Of a stretch of DNA of 64,000 nucleotides, positions 53,821 through 64,000 are shown piece after piece (position 1 is the stretch's first letter; the number at the start of each line of letters is the position of its first letter). Source of the stretch: Platycnemis pennipes. Taxonomy: Eukaryota; Arthropoda; Insecta; Odonata; Platycnemididae. Where the stretch lies: the NCBI GenBank assembly GCA_933228895.1, contig OW121852.1:121763544-121827543 (forward strand), in the 5' to 3' direction. The notes under the pieces are model-generated. The model was not told the DNA's origin. It ran no database searches and saw only the letters and a program-made list of their open reading frames with translations. A program made the position numbers and the translations under genes.

Positions 53821-54873
53821 GTCATCAACAAGCGCTGCCCGTTCTGCCCCGCCCTCTTCAAGGTGAAGTCAGCTCTCGAATCTCACTTGGCGTCGAAGCA
53901 CGCTGACCAAGTCGCCGCCCGGGGCGGAGACGTCAACATCGACGCCCTGCCCGACGAAGAGCTGAGCGTCGACTCGTCCGCCTCCTTCTCGACCACCGGA
54001 GACGCGCAAGGGGGCGCCGCCCCGGGCAACACGACCCCCGGGGGCGGCAAGGCCGGCACCGGCGGCATGCTCTCCAGCGCCTTCCCGGGTGCCGCGTCCA
54101 TGATGCAGCACAACATGATCTCCCCCCTCTTCTCGCCGTTCGCGGCCGCTGCAGCCGCGGCTGCCGCGTCTCAGGACGCCGAGAACTCCCTCAAGAAGTT
54201 CTACGAGGAGTCCATGAAGAGGTACATCAGCGAGATGCAGTCGCAGGCCGCGCAGAACGGGATCCCGGCGGTGTCGGGCTCGGCGGCCGCAGGAGGGGCC
54301 GTTCCCGCCACCGGCAGCGGCGGAACGGCCGGCGGGGCCACCGGTGGGGGTTCGGGAGGAACTAGCGGCGCGGCCCCAGCGACTCCTGCCAAGGAATCCC
54401 ACGGAGCCACCGATCTGAGCATGAAGATCAAGCAGGAGATGGGGCAGTCTCCGGCCGAAGCAACCAGTGACGCCCCTCTGGACCTGAGCAAACCCGTCGA
54501 CCTGAGCCGCCCTGTGAGGATCAGCACTGAGGCTGGCGGTGCGGACCAAGGTCCACTGACGGACATTAGTGAGCGAAGCGGAAGTGTCGGTTTGTCCTCC
54601 TTCGCCGGTGCTATGGGCATCAGTATGGACAGGGCGGTCAGCGTACTGGGCCTTGGGCTCGGCGCGGAGGACGCCAGGTCGGACAGCTTGTCCGAAACGT
54701 GTACGGACAATATGGACGGCGACGAGAGCAACCCTACGAGTCCCGCTTCGAGCACCCAGTCGCAAAGGCACCAGACGACAGCAGCGGGGACGCCGGGCGC
54801 CGGGACGCCGTTGAGCGGCGGAAGCGGGGCCGGCTCGGGCAAGAGGTTCCGCACCCAAATGTCTAGTTTACAG
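53821..54873 (+). CDS. zfh2: zfh2 coding exon 4: zinc finger, CtBP-type motifs, start of homeodomain 4
   Basis: This exon is 1,053 nt, 351 codons (residues 4030-4380), phase 0 on both sides. It opens with a C2H2 finger (Cys 4035 and 4038, His 4051 and 4056: CPFCPALFKVKSALESHL). Ser/Gly/Ala-rich disordered sequence follows, with an Ala run near 4140. IKQE (4232-4235) matches the SUMO consensus. Tandem PLDLS (4248-4252) and PVDLS (4254-4258) match the PxDLS motif bound by the corepressor CtBP. The exon ends with KRFRTQMSSLQ, the first 11 residues of homeodomain 4, at donor CAG|GTAAGG. No useful ATG lies near its 5' edge, and the finger needs the upstream GTC-ATC-AAC codons, so it is an internal exon. 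Base composition is very GC-rich. Confidence 0.95.
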
Positions 54874-57546
54874 GTAAGGCTTAAGCAAGAGAATCGCTAT
54901 CTCAAAGCCCCTTCCCTTCAAATCCATTTCTATCGAATTATTTTCTCTCAAAAACCAGTGTCATATTTTTGTAAACTTGCAGGTTTTATCCCCCTTAAAA
55001 GTTGATTACCGTATTTACTAGCGAATGCCGCGCCCTCGCTAATACGTCCCACCCCCATTTTTGTCAGGTTCGCGGGAAAAAAAAGAAATGTTTTCGTCAA
55101 AAAAATTATTTTTTGCCCTTGGGAAGGCCGCTTTACGTTTAAACCTAATAGCATATATTTCAATGAAAACTTAACAAATGGAAATAGGCCAAACGCAAGG
55201 AAAAAGAACTGGGGAACATTTTGGATGCAAGCAATATGAATTTGATTAAAAAATGTGTACTGTTTACAAGAAAAACAGGAGGGTTCGTGTAAGCAGCGCT
55301 CTTCTTTTTTAACACTGGAGTTTTGGGAAAAAAGGTTCGCGGTTAACAAGATTAAATACGGTGTGTCAGATATTTCGCGTATAGTTAGATAATTGATGCC
55401 GTTACCGTCCAGAATTTTCCTCATCTTACCCCTCCAATCAGACTTCGTTCAAGATGCAGTTTTTATCCCCATTAAATTTATTATGTTAAATATTTGTTTA
55501 TGATGCGATAATTGTTGCTAATTTGTATTCCATGCGAAAAGAAGATAAATGTATTTTTTTTCAAGTGATTTTTTAAAATGCTTTACGGTTTTTGCTTGTA
55601 CAATCGTGGTCCTTGTGACTTTCTTTTCTCCAAAAGCCGTTGGGAAAATTCTCTTTCTGAACTTTCTACCTTCGTCAATGGGTATCGCTCTGAACACAGG
55701 TTCGTTATATTATGGCGAAAACTGTAGTTCAGAGGTAGTTCGACTCGCAGTATATTTCGTAGTTAATGCATTAGTTAGCAATATACCTCAGGTTGTTTTG
55801 GCATGGTGGGATCATACACAACTAGATATAGGAAAACTACGTATTGATATTTGGCACTGGTTTAAAGAATATTATAAAGGAGTTTTCTGCCTGCCATATT
55901 GTATCACTAAGTGACTAGCTCTTTTGCCACTTTATTATGTCATAACTATATTTTTTTTATGAAAAACCAAGTCATTCAACTTGCTAACCTTGAGGTTTGT
56001 GTGGTTACCATAGGTCAATGTACTGAATTCCTTGCGTAACTTCCATGTTACTGTAATGTAATGGTTGGTTGTTTGTGTATTGTGATTAGTTAAGTAGGAG
56101 AATCATCTTACTTAAGTGTCTGTCATGGAAAGTAATGAACTGCATGATGATTTTTAAATCTAAGTTTTTATGTTGATATTTATGTGAATTAAGGAATCGA
56201 GTAAGAAGTCTCTTCTTCAGTTTCCTTGTACGTGCTTGCAATTAACCTGTCTAATCTGAAGTACATGCTAAGTATTGCTGAAGTTAGGGAATGCAAATTA
56301 ATTTTAATTTATTTGTTTTTACGGACATCATTTTTCTGTCACTCATTGTAATATCATTATGGCCGAATGTAAGTTTAAGAGCTTTTGTCATTTATTTAGC
56401 TCACAGTAGAACTATATTATGTCAGGGAATAATTAACTTTCATTGGGCCAAGTTTTCTTATGAAATTCATGGCATTTTTATTTTTTTATTGAAATATTTT
56501 AGTAAGATTTTCTAAATTATAATATTATTTTACTCAAAGCGCATTTGGGCATCGCGCGCGTATATTTTTATTTTTTCGGTGTTGGAGTAAACATTCTAAG
56601 AATTGTCATTCTTCATTTATTTTCAGCAGCTTTCGGAAGAGATATATCGGTGGCGATAGTTTCAACAAACACACAATATTTGTTAATCTGGAATTAACTC
56701 TTTTGTTTTGCATAAATAATTTTTATTTTTGTTATATATTTGCGTTCTATTATTTTGTAAGAATCTCAGAATTGAAATAAACGAACATTTTTTAGAAAAT
56801 AACATTGCGTTTCTTTATTATTTTTTTATTTATCCTTTTCATTTCCTCGGGTGTAGAGTACTCGTGATAGGGAATAATAACAACTATGTATTTCAGTTAA
56901 GTTTTATAAATTTTAGAATTGGATTTACACGAGCTTACATTCTTAATCTTCAGCTATTTCTGGACTAAACTCATTAAAAGGTTTCCCGTTTTAATTTTAA
57001 TACCACGATCATTCCTCCAGTATTGGAAGCAAACTGCAGGTCATACCTTTGAACATGATCTCTTTGCATATAACTTTCTTCGCTTGCTTAAATGTTTAAC
57101 ACTCACTAACATGTGGGTCACTACGTGGTTTTGGACTATTATTCTTCTTTTAAAGGTTCTAACATAAGTGGCCAGTAACGTCATAGTTAAAACCCATGTC
57201 TTGTGGATTACTTGCCTTTTTTAGTATCCCATTCACCTCTAAAATAAATGGGAAATACGAGATAATTGGTGCTCCCAATGCAAAGTAATATCAATACAGA
57301 AGCATGAACGAGTTTGGAAAGAATTAAGGCAGTCGATTACTTTCATATTTTGCATGTGCTTAGTCGGACATTATGAAAACGTACGGGTTTTGTAATCCAA
57401 ATTAGCAAAATTATTAAAAGCGCTCGGCATACTTATATCTTGAACCATTATAGTGATCTCAGATTTGCGTTTCTTCCAACCCAAATCCCTATCCACCCCT
57501 CTACGTAAACTTCAACGACCAACAACCACCACGGGACTCTGAACAG
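54874..57546 (+). other. zfh2: zfh2 intron 4 (phase 0), splits homeodomain 4
   Basis: This 2,673-nt AT-rich intron has donor GTAAGG and acceptor gggactctgaacAG. It carries the probable MITE at 55008-55362. An acceptor-like site (cttcatttattttcag, near 56638) has no credible exon behind it. Confidence 0.92.
55008..55362. mobile_element. Probable non-autonomous DNA transposon (MITE-like), about 355 bp
   Basis: The element is bounded by a 10-bp perfect terminal inverted repeat, ACCGTATTTA at 55008-55017 and TAAATACGGT at 55353-55362. Subterminal parts also resemble each other in inverted orientation (ttcgcgg near both ends, and short GCG-rich units). It contains no coding capacity. The ACCGTATTTACT-type end followed by GCG-rich spaced repeats resembles ends I recall from common animal MITEs; that is recollection, not a search. 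A target-site duplication is not clear, so the exact ends and superfamily are open. Confidence 0.5.
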
Positions 57547-58447
57547 GTCAAGGTGATGAAGTCCCTGTTCGCGGACTACAAGACCCCGACGATGGCCGAG
57601 TGCGAGATGCTTGGGAGAGAGATCGGGCTGCCGAAGAGGGTGGTCCAGGTATGGTTCCAGAATGCCAGGGCCAAGGAGAAGAAGAGCAAGCTGGCCATGC
57701 AGAAGGCTTCTGGTTTCTCGGGCAACACCCTCGAGCCGGAAACACAGCGGCCCCCGGAGGACTGCCGCCTGTGCAACTTCAAGTACTCGCACAAGTACTC
57801 GGTCCAAGACCACGTGTTCACGAGGAGGCACATAGACGCGGTGAAGGCGGCCATCGAGGGCGGGACCGGGGCCGGGGGGGCCATCGGCGGAGTCGGTGGG
57901 GGCGGCACTGCCCCCGGAGGAATGAGGCACGACAACCAGGACTCATCACCGTCCACCCCCTTCACCGTGCCCCCCACACCACCCCTGGGGGGCAACAACA
58001 ACCCACCCAGCGACCCGCCCACCACACCCCCGTCCGGCGGCCAGACCGGAGCCCAGCATTCTTCCCAGCAGCAGCAGCAGCAACAACAGCAGCAACAACA
58101 ACAACAGCAGCAGCAGCAGCAGCTAGCCCAGCTGCAGATGCTGCAGATGGCCGCTGCCGCGGCCTCCTTTCCTAACTCTTTGTCGGCCGCAGCGATGGCC
58201 ATGGCTGCCAAAGACGCTGGAAAGAATCCTTCTGCAGCCGCGGCGGCCGCTGCCGCCCTTCTGGGCAGCGGCGGAGGCAGCGGAGGTGGTGGAGGCGGTG
58301 GGGGCGGCGGGGGTGGTGGAGGCGGCGGCCAGGGTGGAATGCCCGGAGCCGAAGACATGGCCCTCTTCCAGCAGCTCTACGGACTCGGCCTGGCCGGCTT
58401 CCCACAGGGCAACCTGTTCCTGCACCCCGCCATGTTCTCTGCAGCCA
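57547..58447 (+). CDS. zfh2: zfh2 coding exon 5: homeodomain 4, zinc finger, poly-Q/poly-G tail
   Basis: This exon encodes residues 4381-4680 plus one base of the next codon. It completes homeodomain 4 with [19 protein letters not shown]; Trp48 falls at the same position as in homeodomain 3. A C2H2 finger follows (Cys 4453 and 4456, His 4469 and 4475: [17 protein letters not shown]). Next come a Pro/Thr-rich stretch, about 19 Gln, an Ala run, a Gly run, and a conserved-looking hydrophobic segment ending [11 protein letters not shown] good donor, A|GTGAGT, follows at 58448 (phase 1). If it is not used, the frame adds SECSFPF and stops at 58468-58470. I prefer splicing because the donor is strong and ZFHX proteins continue past this point, but the next exon is unproven. 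Confidence 0.92.
58066..58125 (+). repeat. zfh2: CAG/CAA repeat encoding poly-Q in zfh2 exon 5
   Basis: About 19-20 glutamine codons mixing CAG and CAA, followed by LAQLQ. CAA interruptions usually limit slippage. Similar Q tracts lie in exon 2 near 47846-48000, 48996-49030 and 50970-51012. Confidence 0.85.
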
Positions 58448-61400
58448 GTGAGTGCTCCTTTCCGTTTTAGACTCTCTCACTAAAAATTCAAACCTAAAAA
58501 AAGATCATTTTTATACATCTCTCCTCTCTTAAGTCTCTCCTTCCATCCTCCCCATCGCCCCACACCTCTCTTCCTTCCTCATACTCGGATCCCTTGGTTA
58601 TTTTTGCTTCGGTAAAATACCCTCGACTCGGAAACGTTTCACCCATGAATTTTGTTCAGTTCGCATAATCCGACGAAGACGGTTGGCCTTTATTTTTATG
58701 GCACCACCTTATTCTTCCCAGTACTACCCCCGTCTCAGAAACCATTGCCAAAACTGACCACAGTTGACAGATACATGTTTTGCATTACAATTGCAATTTC
58801 AGTTAATCATTTGTATCTGGTTCGGTTTACTAGCAACCAGATTTTCTGGTTCGCTCGTCTAAATTGATAAGTGTGTGTTTTTTGTGTGTGTTTGAGTGGG
58901 TGTATATGTTGTGTGTGAATGTGCTCGTCTGATTGTTTCGTGCATCCTATAGTTAAATTATCATGAATGTACACTGCGCGAAATGAGTATACTCTCTTGT
59001 GTTGTGTTTGGTCTCAATGTAGACGTCATTAGTCTAAGCAAAATTATAACAGGGATATCGTTTCCCAAGTACACGATAGCTATTTCAGGGTACCCTGACC
59101 AGCAATAGTAATGGTTTATTGTCTTGAGTATCGAGAACATAGATGAAGTAATTAATACCAGCGTAGACGGTGAATACTTGGTGTCTTTTGTTGTACATAA
59201 AGTTTTGTTGATATGAATATTAAATATGAATTTAATATTTATTTAGGTTAGATTATATATTGCGACTCTAAGTGTGCGGAATGCACTGGTCTCAACCATG
59301 AAATGGTTCCTTTTTAAAATGAATTTTGGAAATGTTATCTATGAATCTTAGGCAAGTATTTTTTATAATATCTATGTGTGTATTCGAGTTGAGAATCCAT
59401 GCTATATAAAGTGTTAGGTTTTGTGAATGTCTTTTTTATTGGACAATGCTTATGGCATTTGATTGATAAAATTTCTTAATATTGGCCAACGAAATGTAGT
59501 TTGCATAGTCAATTTAATATAGATAACTGTAAATTTAACGTAGGACTCTAGGCTCCTTGTAACTGTTTTATGGACTCAGAGTAGTATTTCTGCGAGAATA
59601 GGTTGTGAAATGGAGAAATTTTATGTCTAACCCTTAATCGAATTGCATATCGGAGCTGTTAGAATAATTTCACTAAACCATCTATTTAGATAGAACTAAA
59701 GTTAGTATTTGCGTTTTGAAATGTTTAGATAAGGTATAAGAAAAAAGTTCCTCAGATGTTCCATGGCATAATGGAAACTCTAAAATTTATATCAAACAGG
59801 TATTTCTGATGCGTGACATGCTGTAAAAAATCAATGCTTTGGAAACAACCTCTCTAGCCTTATATCAAACGCCGTTTCCCCCCTCTATTTAGCTGGTTTT
59901 TCCCCTACGGAATTGGAAAGCGTTGAAGGCAGTATAAAAACGAAACTAATTAAACGCAGGCACTGTGTTCCGTCGGAGGCAACGTCGAAATGTCTTTCAC
60001 GGGTCGGAAGTGAAAATGAATGGGACTCCACGCAGCCCATATCGAGAGAGTCTGCAGGAGTATATTTTTTACCTTCGCCGTAATGCATTTTTCTCCTCAA
60101 CGGAGTAATGTCAATAGCCTCATTGCAAAGTCCTTTTATTACGTTTCTTTGGCCGATTTCCTCTTCTGTCCCACCTTCCACCACAACCCCTAGCAGGAGG
60201 CGTAAAAACTTCTCCTTGTCTCACCCAATTGGAAGAATTGCCGGACCATGAACTTTTCGAGGGTGGAGGAATAAGAGCAGCGCGAGGTGGAGTGTGGGAG
60301 AAGAACTTTTGTCACTGCTTGGGAGGGTTCACGGGAGCGTGACTGATTTTTCCTCGTTCTTTTCTCGCCGGCTCTCCCGTTAGTCCATCCCCTCTCCCTC
60401 CCAACTGGAGTCCCCAAGGCGATTTGACCCCCCTTTCCTCCTCCTCCGGTTTCCCTCCCCCAACCTCAGCGCCCACTCCTCTCGGAAAATAAATCCCACC
60501 CGAGACCTTACCCCACCAATGCTTTGCGAAGCACTACCTTAGACAATGCTATGTCTACGTAGGAGATCATGAGGTGTCGGTGACGCTCGTTCCTCCCTGA
60601 TCAGAGAGCTATGGCAGCCCCGAACATTCCCGAGTTTCTTCTCCTTTCTCCCCGGATCGAGAGTTCCTTTGCCCTTCCTTCGTGCGTTGGCCCGACCTAC
60701 AGGGGCACTTCCTTGGCCCTCACGACTTCGTCCCTCCCTTACCGGGGCCTTCATTGGAGGTGCTTCATTCGAGATGCCTCAGTCAATGGTGCGGTGCACG
60801 GACGTCAATCACTGCTCACGCCTGTGGCCGTGATTTGTAGTCCGCGTTCACGTCTTCGGCATACGCCCCCCAACCCTTTCCCCTTGGAATGTTCAGAAAT
60901 TCACCCTTGCTGCATTTCTCGCAACACCCTCATATTCCGCGAAACGTGAAAAACATTATCCCCCTCCTCGATGCTTACAAAGGGTTTAGTTCAGTGTCCG
61001 ATTACACCCGGCTGGGAGTGACGCTTTATCCGTCAGAGTGAACTATTCCAGTTGTCGATTGATGACAGATATAAACGGCTTCGGGTTGTAGTTCTCTTTG
61101 CATTCTATGTGTTTATATAGTTGGCTTGCAGTTTACTTCCTCCGCAGTGCGTTTATTTTGTCCGCTAACAATTCGCCCCGCGGTCTCTCGCTCCAACGGT
61201 GTCCGCGATGCATCTCGCGCTCGGGGCCGTAGTCGTGTCTTAGAGACGTCAGGTGAATTGTAGAGAGGTCTCTGGTGCGTATAACATGTGGGCGACGCGG
61301 ATGGAGGCTGGAATGTGATCCACGGAGGAGTCGCAGAGAGTGGTTAGGGGTTGAGTTCGTGCGAATATGTTTTAGGAGAAGCTCGGATGGCGTGAATGGG

Positions 61401-64000
61401 TGCAGCAAAGGTTATTTTTGTCGAATGATAGGAGAAGTCGTGGAGTGTTATGAAAGAATTGGAAGCGTGTTTGAGAGGCGTAAAGCGCTGTTGGTTTCCG
61501 GGGGCATCCACCCACCAACCCGTATCTTCTCCGTCGCCTCCGGGGATACCGACCGCCCCTTCGCCCCGGGCAGGCGAGCAACCCAAGATGCTCTGTGCAC
61601 CCGCCCAGAGGAGCCGACGCTATCCTCTCTCCTCAGAATCCCACCCCGCGGTAAGAACTCCCATTGCAGCCGAGGATGTATTGCCTTGGCCACTCGTGCA
61701 TGAAGAGCATCGGTGCTGAGCCCCTCTTGCGCTGAATATTTCTTTTTGTGCTCGGTTTTGCAAATGTTTGGACGGCGAAAGAGTTTTTTTCTTCCCGTGG
61801 CGTAAAATTGATGGTGATTTCCCGCGCGAATGAGGTTGTTTGACGGAATAGCATTTGGATTATTTAAACTCCTTCCTGAGGTCGGTGTGGGACGAGGGTA
61901 GTCGCGTGACATGTCCGAATATATATGTATTTTAAAAGCCTGGGAACACCGTGGATGAATATTGATGGATCTCGATGCCATTAAATATTTCCCAAAACGA
62001 GGTTTCTTTATATTAGCCTCGAAGTATAAATTTAAAAATATTTGTTAAATTTCTTCTAAAGTTTCCAATCGGATAATTTCGACCGCTTGTTAGAAAAGGT
62101 TTTCGGGCTCAGTCAATGCACAGAATTCATTTCCGACCTTTCATATTAACATTGAAAATACAAACTCATCCCCATTGTGCGTGTGGCTATTGTTCCACTG
62201 CACGACCGCCTCGGGACAGTTATGCTCGCATGCCCGCTACCAATCATTCATTTGGAGAAGAGAATTTCCAGAAGCCGTGGAAGCCTCATCCTCTCCTTTG
62301 TTTACCGTTTTGAAAACTGTAGTGCCCGTTATATATCCCGGAAACGTACTTAATCGACCTTATTAATGTGAAAATCACGAGTTTACTTGCCGACGCGAAG
62401 AGGACGATACCATCCTCATGATGTCCTCCTGACTTCGTCGCCCCCCACCAGAAAGGGGTTAAGGACTCCTCAAAATTTTGGCGTGAAAATTGAAAATTGA
62501 ACAGGCACTGTGGGGTTAATGACTCATTAAACCTTGCGGAAACGTGTGAGAAAGGTTTGGAGGTAGAGTTGGTCGGGCACGCGATGAACTTCGAAAGCGA
62601 GGCGGCCCGTGATTGAGAGAGGAGTGGTGAAATCCATGTCTCGCCGCCGTCGTCGTGTGTCTGCTTGCTCTGGCGAGCACTGTCGGGGGGACAATGAGGC
62701 CGGGAACCGCGGTGGCGCGCGGAGACTTGAAAGGTGGGATGGGCGGGCGTGAGACGGTTACTTTTCCGGAAAGTCGGAAAACAAAAGAGGTGGGAAACAA
62801 GGAGGGCCTCTCGCCGCTCGTGGAGTCGAGAATCGGGGTGTGGGCGACGAGGGGGAAGTGAAAAAAATAGCTTGGAGGGATTGTGGGAGTCAAAGGGTTG
62901 TTTAGGGAGGCATTGACTGTTGCTGAAAGCGCCACGTGACGGATAAATTGTGCTCCTGTCCGCGAGTTTTCTCCCGTCTTTTGTTTTGTCTTTTTTGCCA
63001 CAGATTTCGGAGGAGGGTATATTCACTTATTGGACGTTCTTTCGTTCGAGCGTGACCAGTGGTTTACTGTGAATTTCTTTCCGTTTCGGCCGATGCACCA
63101 CAATAAAGTTTCTCCGTTTATTCCCATCACCTCTCTCTTCTTTCTCTCAAGATTACCTTACCACCTCATTTCTCAGTTGTGGAAAAAAGCGATGCAAAAC
63201 GCGAGTGAATTAGCTCAATTTACAGCTCACCCGAAGAACTCATGGACAGTGCAATTCCTCATTAAAAAATCATGCATACTGATTGTAATATGCCCGTATA
63301 TTTGGTCACATTTTTTAATCAGACTTTTACTTTTGCCTTCAAATAACATCCGCCTACATTCTGTGAAGTTCTATGGCCGGAATTTTCAATATTTAGCGCT
63401 GTTTAAAGTTCGAAATGCCTTGATGGTGATTGTGAGCCTTTTTAAAATAGCTGCATTGGCCATTTGATCTGCAGTAACAATACCCAAATCCGTCGAATTA
63501 AATTTCAAAACCTTAATAAAGAGGTCTTATCGGGAAGTTTCCGCCCTATTAGCACACCCTTGCTTTTTCTCGTTTCGAAAGGGAGAAAATACTCGTTATT
63601 CGTTTCAGTGATATGGAGACGCTAGAATAAAATATACGTCGATTCTGTCGGAGACGTTAAGTGCAAAAATTCAGTGCGCAAACCCCATTGCCCTCCTTCC
63701 CCCCATCCTCCCCACATCCCCACCCTCCTAAAGCGTACCATAATGCATAACGGTGACAAATGAGGCGTAAAAAGGCGTCGGCGACGTATCTCGGACCCGA
63801 ACTGTCGATTCCACCCCACTTAACAGTAAAAATAATAACATATATCTCCCATCATAACCAACCGTCCCTCTTATGCGTGGGCGTCCAAATAATATTCATC
63901 CCTCCCAACTTAGGGGCATGACTTTCACTTCGGGGCGTACATTCATCCCCAACACACTATTGCCCTCAAAGTCGACTGCAAGTATATAAACACGCGCGAT
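58448..64000 (+). other. Downstream region: last zfh2 intron and/or 3' UTR, no proven exon
   Basis: No recognisable domain is encoded here. Two acceptor-plus-open-frame candidates fit the phase left by exon 5: 58722-58867 and 63004-63467. About 58870-59880 is T- and GT-rich and reads like a 3' UTR. It has a Pumilio-type TGTACATA (59192-59199), an ATTAAA (59219-59224) and ATTTA motifs. The first AATAAA after it is at 60488-60493. The 60170-62900 stretch has CpG- and pyrimidine-rich blocks with only chance open frames. Confidence 0.5.
58722..58867 (+). CDS. Candidate terminal coding exon of zfh2 (uncertain)
   Basis: The acceptor ccaccttattcttcccAG (58720-58721) lies 274 nt after the exon 5 donor. 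Joined in phase 1, the frame reads ILPPSQKPLPKLTTVDRYMF and continues to a TGA at 58865-58867, a 48-residue tail. The first part is plausible coding, but the last 25 residues are hydrophobic and look like translated noncoding DNA. A 3' UTR-like stretch with ATTAAA about 350 nt downstream would fit. I do not recognise the tail as a family match, so this is only a hypothesis. Confidence 0.25.

Larger units (their letters stand above)
36907..58447 (+). other. zfh2: zfh2 / ZFHX3-4 orthologue, gene span within the window (3' end open)
   Basis: This is the only convincing gene in the window. Five coding exons joined at GT-AG boundaries keep one frame and encode at least 4,680 residues. The order is a long N-terminal finger cluster, a Q/S/T-rich centre with more fingers, homeodomain 1, homeodomain 2, two fingers, homeodomain 3, a finger, homeodomain 4, and a finger. 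This order is specific to the ZFHX3/ZFHX4 (ATBF1) and Drosophila Zfh2 family of nuclear DNA-binding regulators, which act in neuronal differentiation and, in flies, in proximal wing and leg patterning. Four homeodomains are seen, as in vertebrate ATBF1; Drosophila Zfh2 is described with three. The protein is longer than human ZFHX3 (about 3,700 aa), mainly because of homopolymer tracts. The 5' end lies in an upstream exon not identified here, and the 3' terminal exon is uncertain. Orthology is firm; the exact isoform is inference. Confidence 0.95.

Noticed and set aside
55549..55914. 121-codon hydrophobic open frame in intron 4
   Set aside because: AT-rich composition gives a Phe/Val/Leu-rich product with no recognisable motif, and it lies inside an intron defined by matched homeodomain halves.
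56600..56700. Acceptor-like site in intron 4 (cttcatttattttcag)
   Set aside because: No in-frame exon with a credible donor follows, and homeodomain 4 is complete without it.
60611..60949. 112-codon frame in the 3' region
   Set aside because: It lies in a CpG/pyrimidine-rich block, has no domain and does not fit the phase left by zfh2 exon 5 through any good acceptor I can see.

Overview
The window looks like arthropod, probably insect, nuclear DNA. It has long AT-rich noncoding stretches broken by CpG- and pyrimidine-rich blocks, GT-AG introns with T-rich acceptors, and a single recognisable protein-coding gene. I cannot name the species.

The gene is on the + strand. It is the zfh2 / ZFHX3-ZFHX4 (ATBF1) orthologue, a giant nuclear transcription factor with many C2H2 zinc fingers and four homeodomains. 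Five coding exons were joined by checking splice signals and phase: 36977-41801, 44173-51299, 52859-52993, 53821-54873 and 57547-58447. The phases are 1, 0, 0, 0 and 1. The conceptual protein is at least 4,680 residues. I count 22 zinc fingers of C2H2 or C2HC type, two degenerate Cys-rich units, and homeodomains starting near residues 3230, 3580, 3965 and 4370. Long Q, H, A, P, G and E tracts lie between them. PLDLS/PVDLS motifs suggest CtBP recruitment, and VKME and IKQE fit the SUMO consensus.

Region 1-36906 has no recognisable protein domain. The first coding exon begins with a 70-nt 5' UTR segment behind a splice acceptor, so transcription starts further upstream. Much or all of this region may therefore be 5' intron and cis-regulatory DNA of the same gene. 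The best signal in it is a juxtaposed acceptor and donor at 1255/1256 with a second strong donor 69 nt downstream, which is the layout of a recursive (ratchet) splice site with its RS-exon. Other items are CpG-rich promoter-like blocks (9.6-10.4, 12.2-13.3, 31.9-32.4 and 35.2-35.7 kb), Pho/YY1-like and GAGA motifs, a 20-bp perfect palindrome and a 13-bp perfect hairpin.

Intron 4 carries a probable MITE of about 355 bp. After 58447 the C-terminus is unresolved. Three endings are possible: readthrough to a stop at 58468, a small terminal exon from 58722, or an open segment from 63004. The true last exon may also lie beyond the window.
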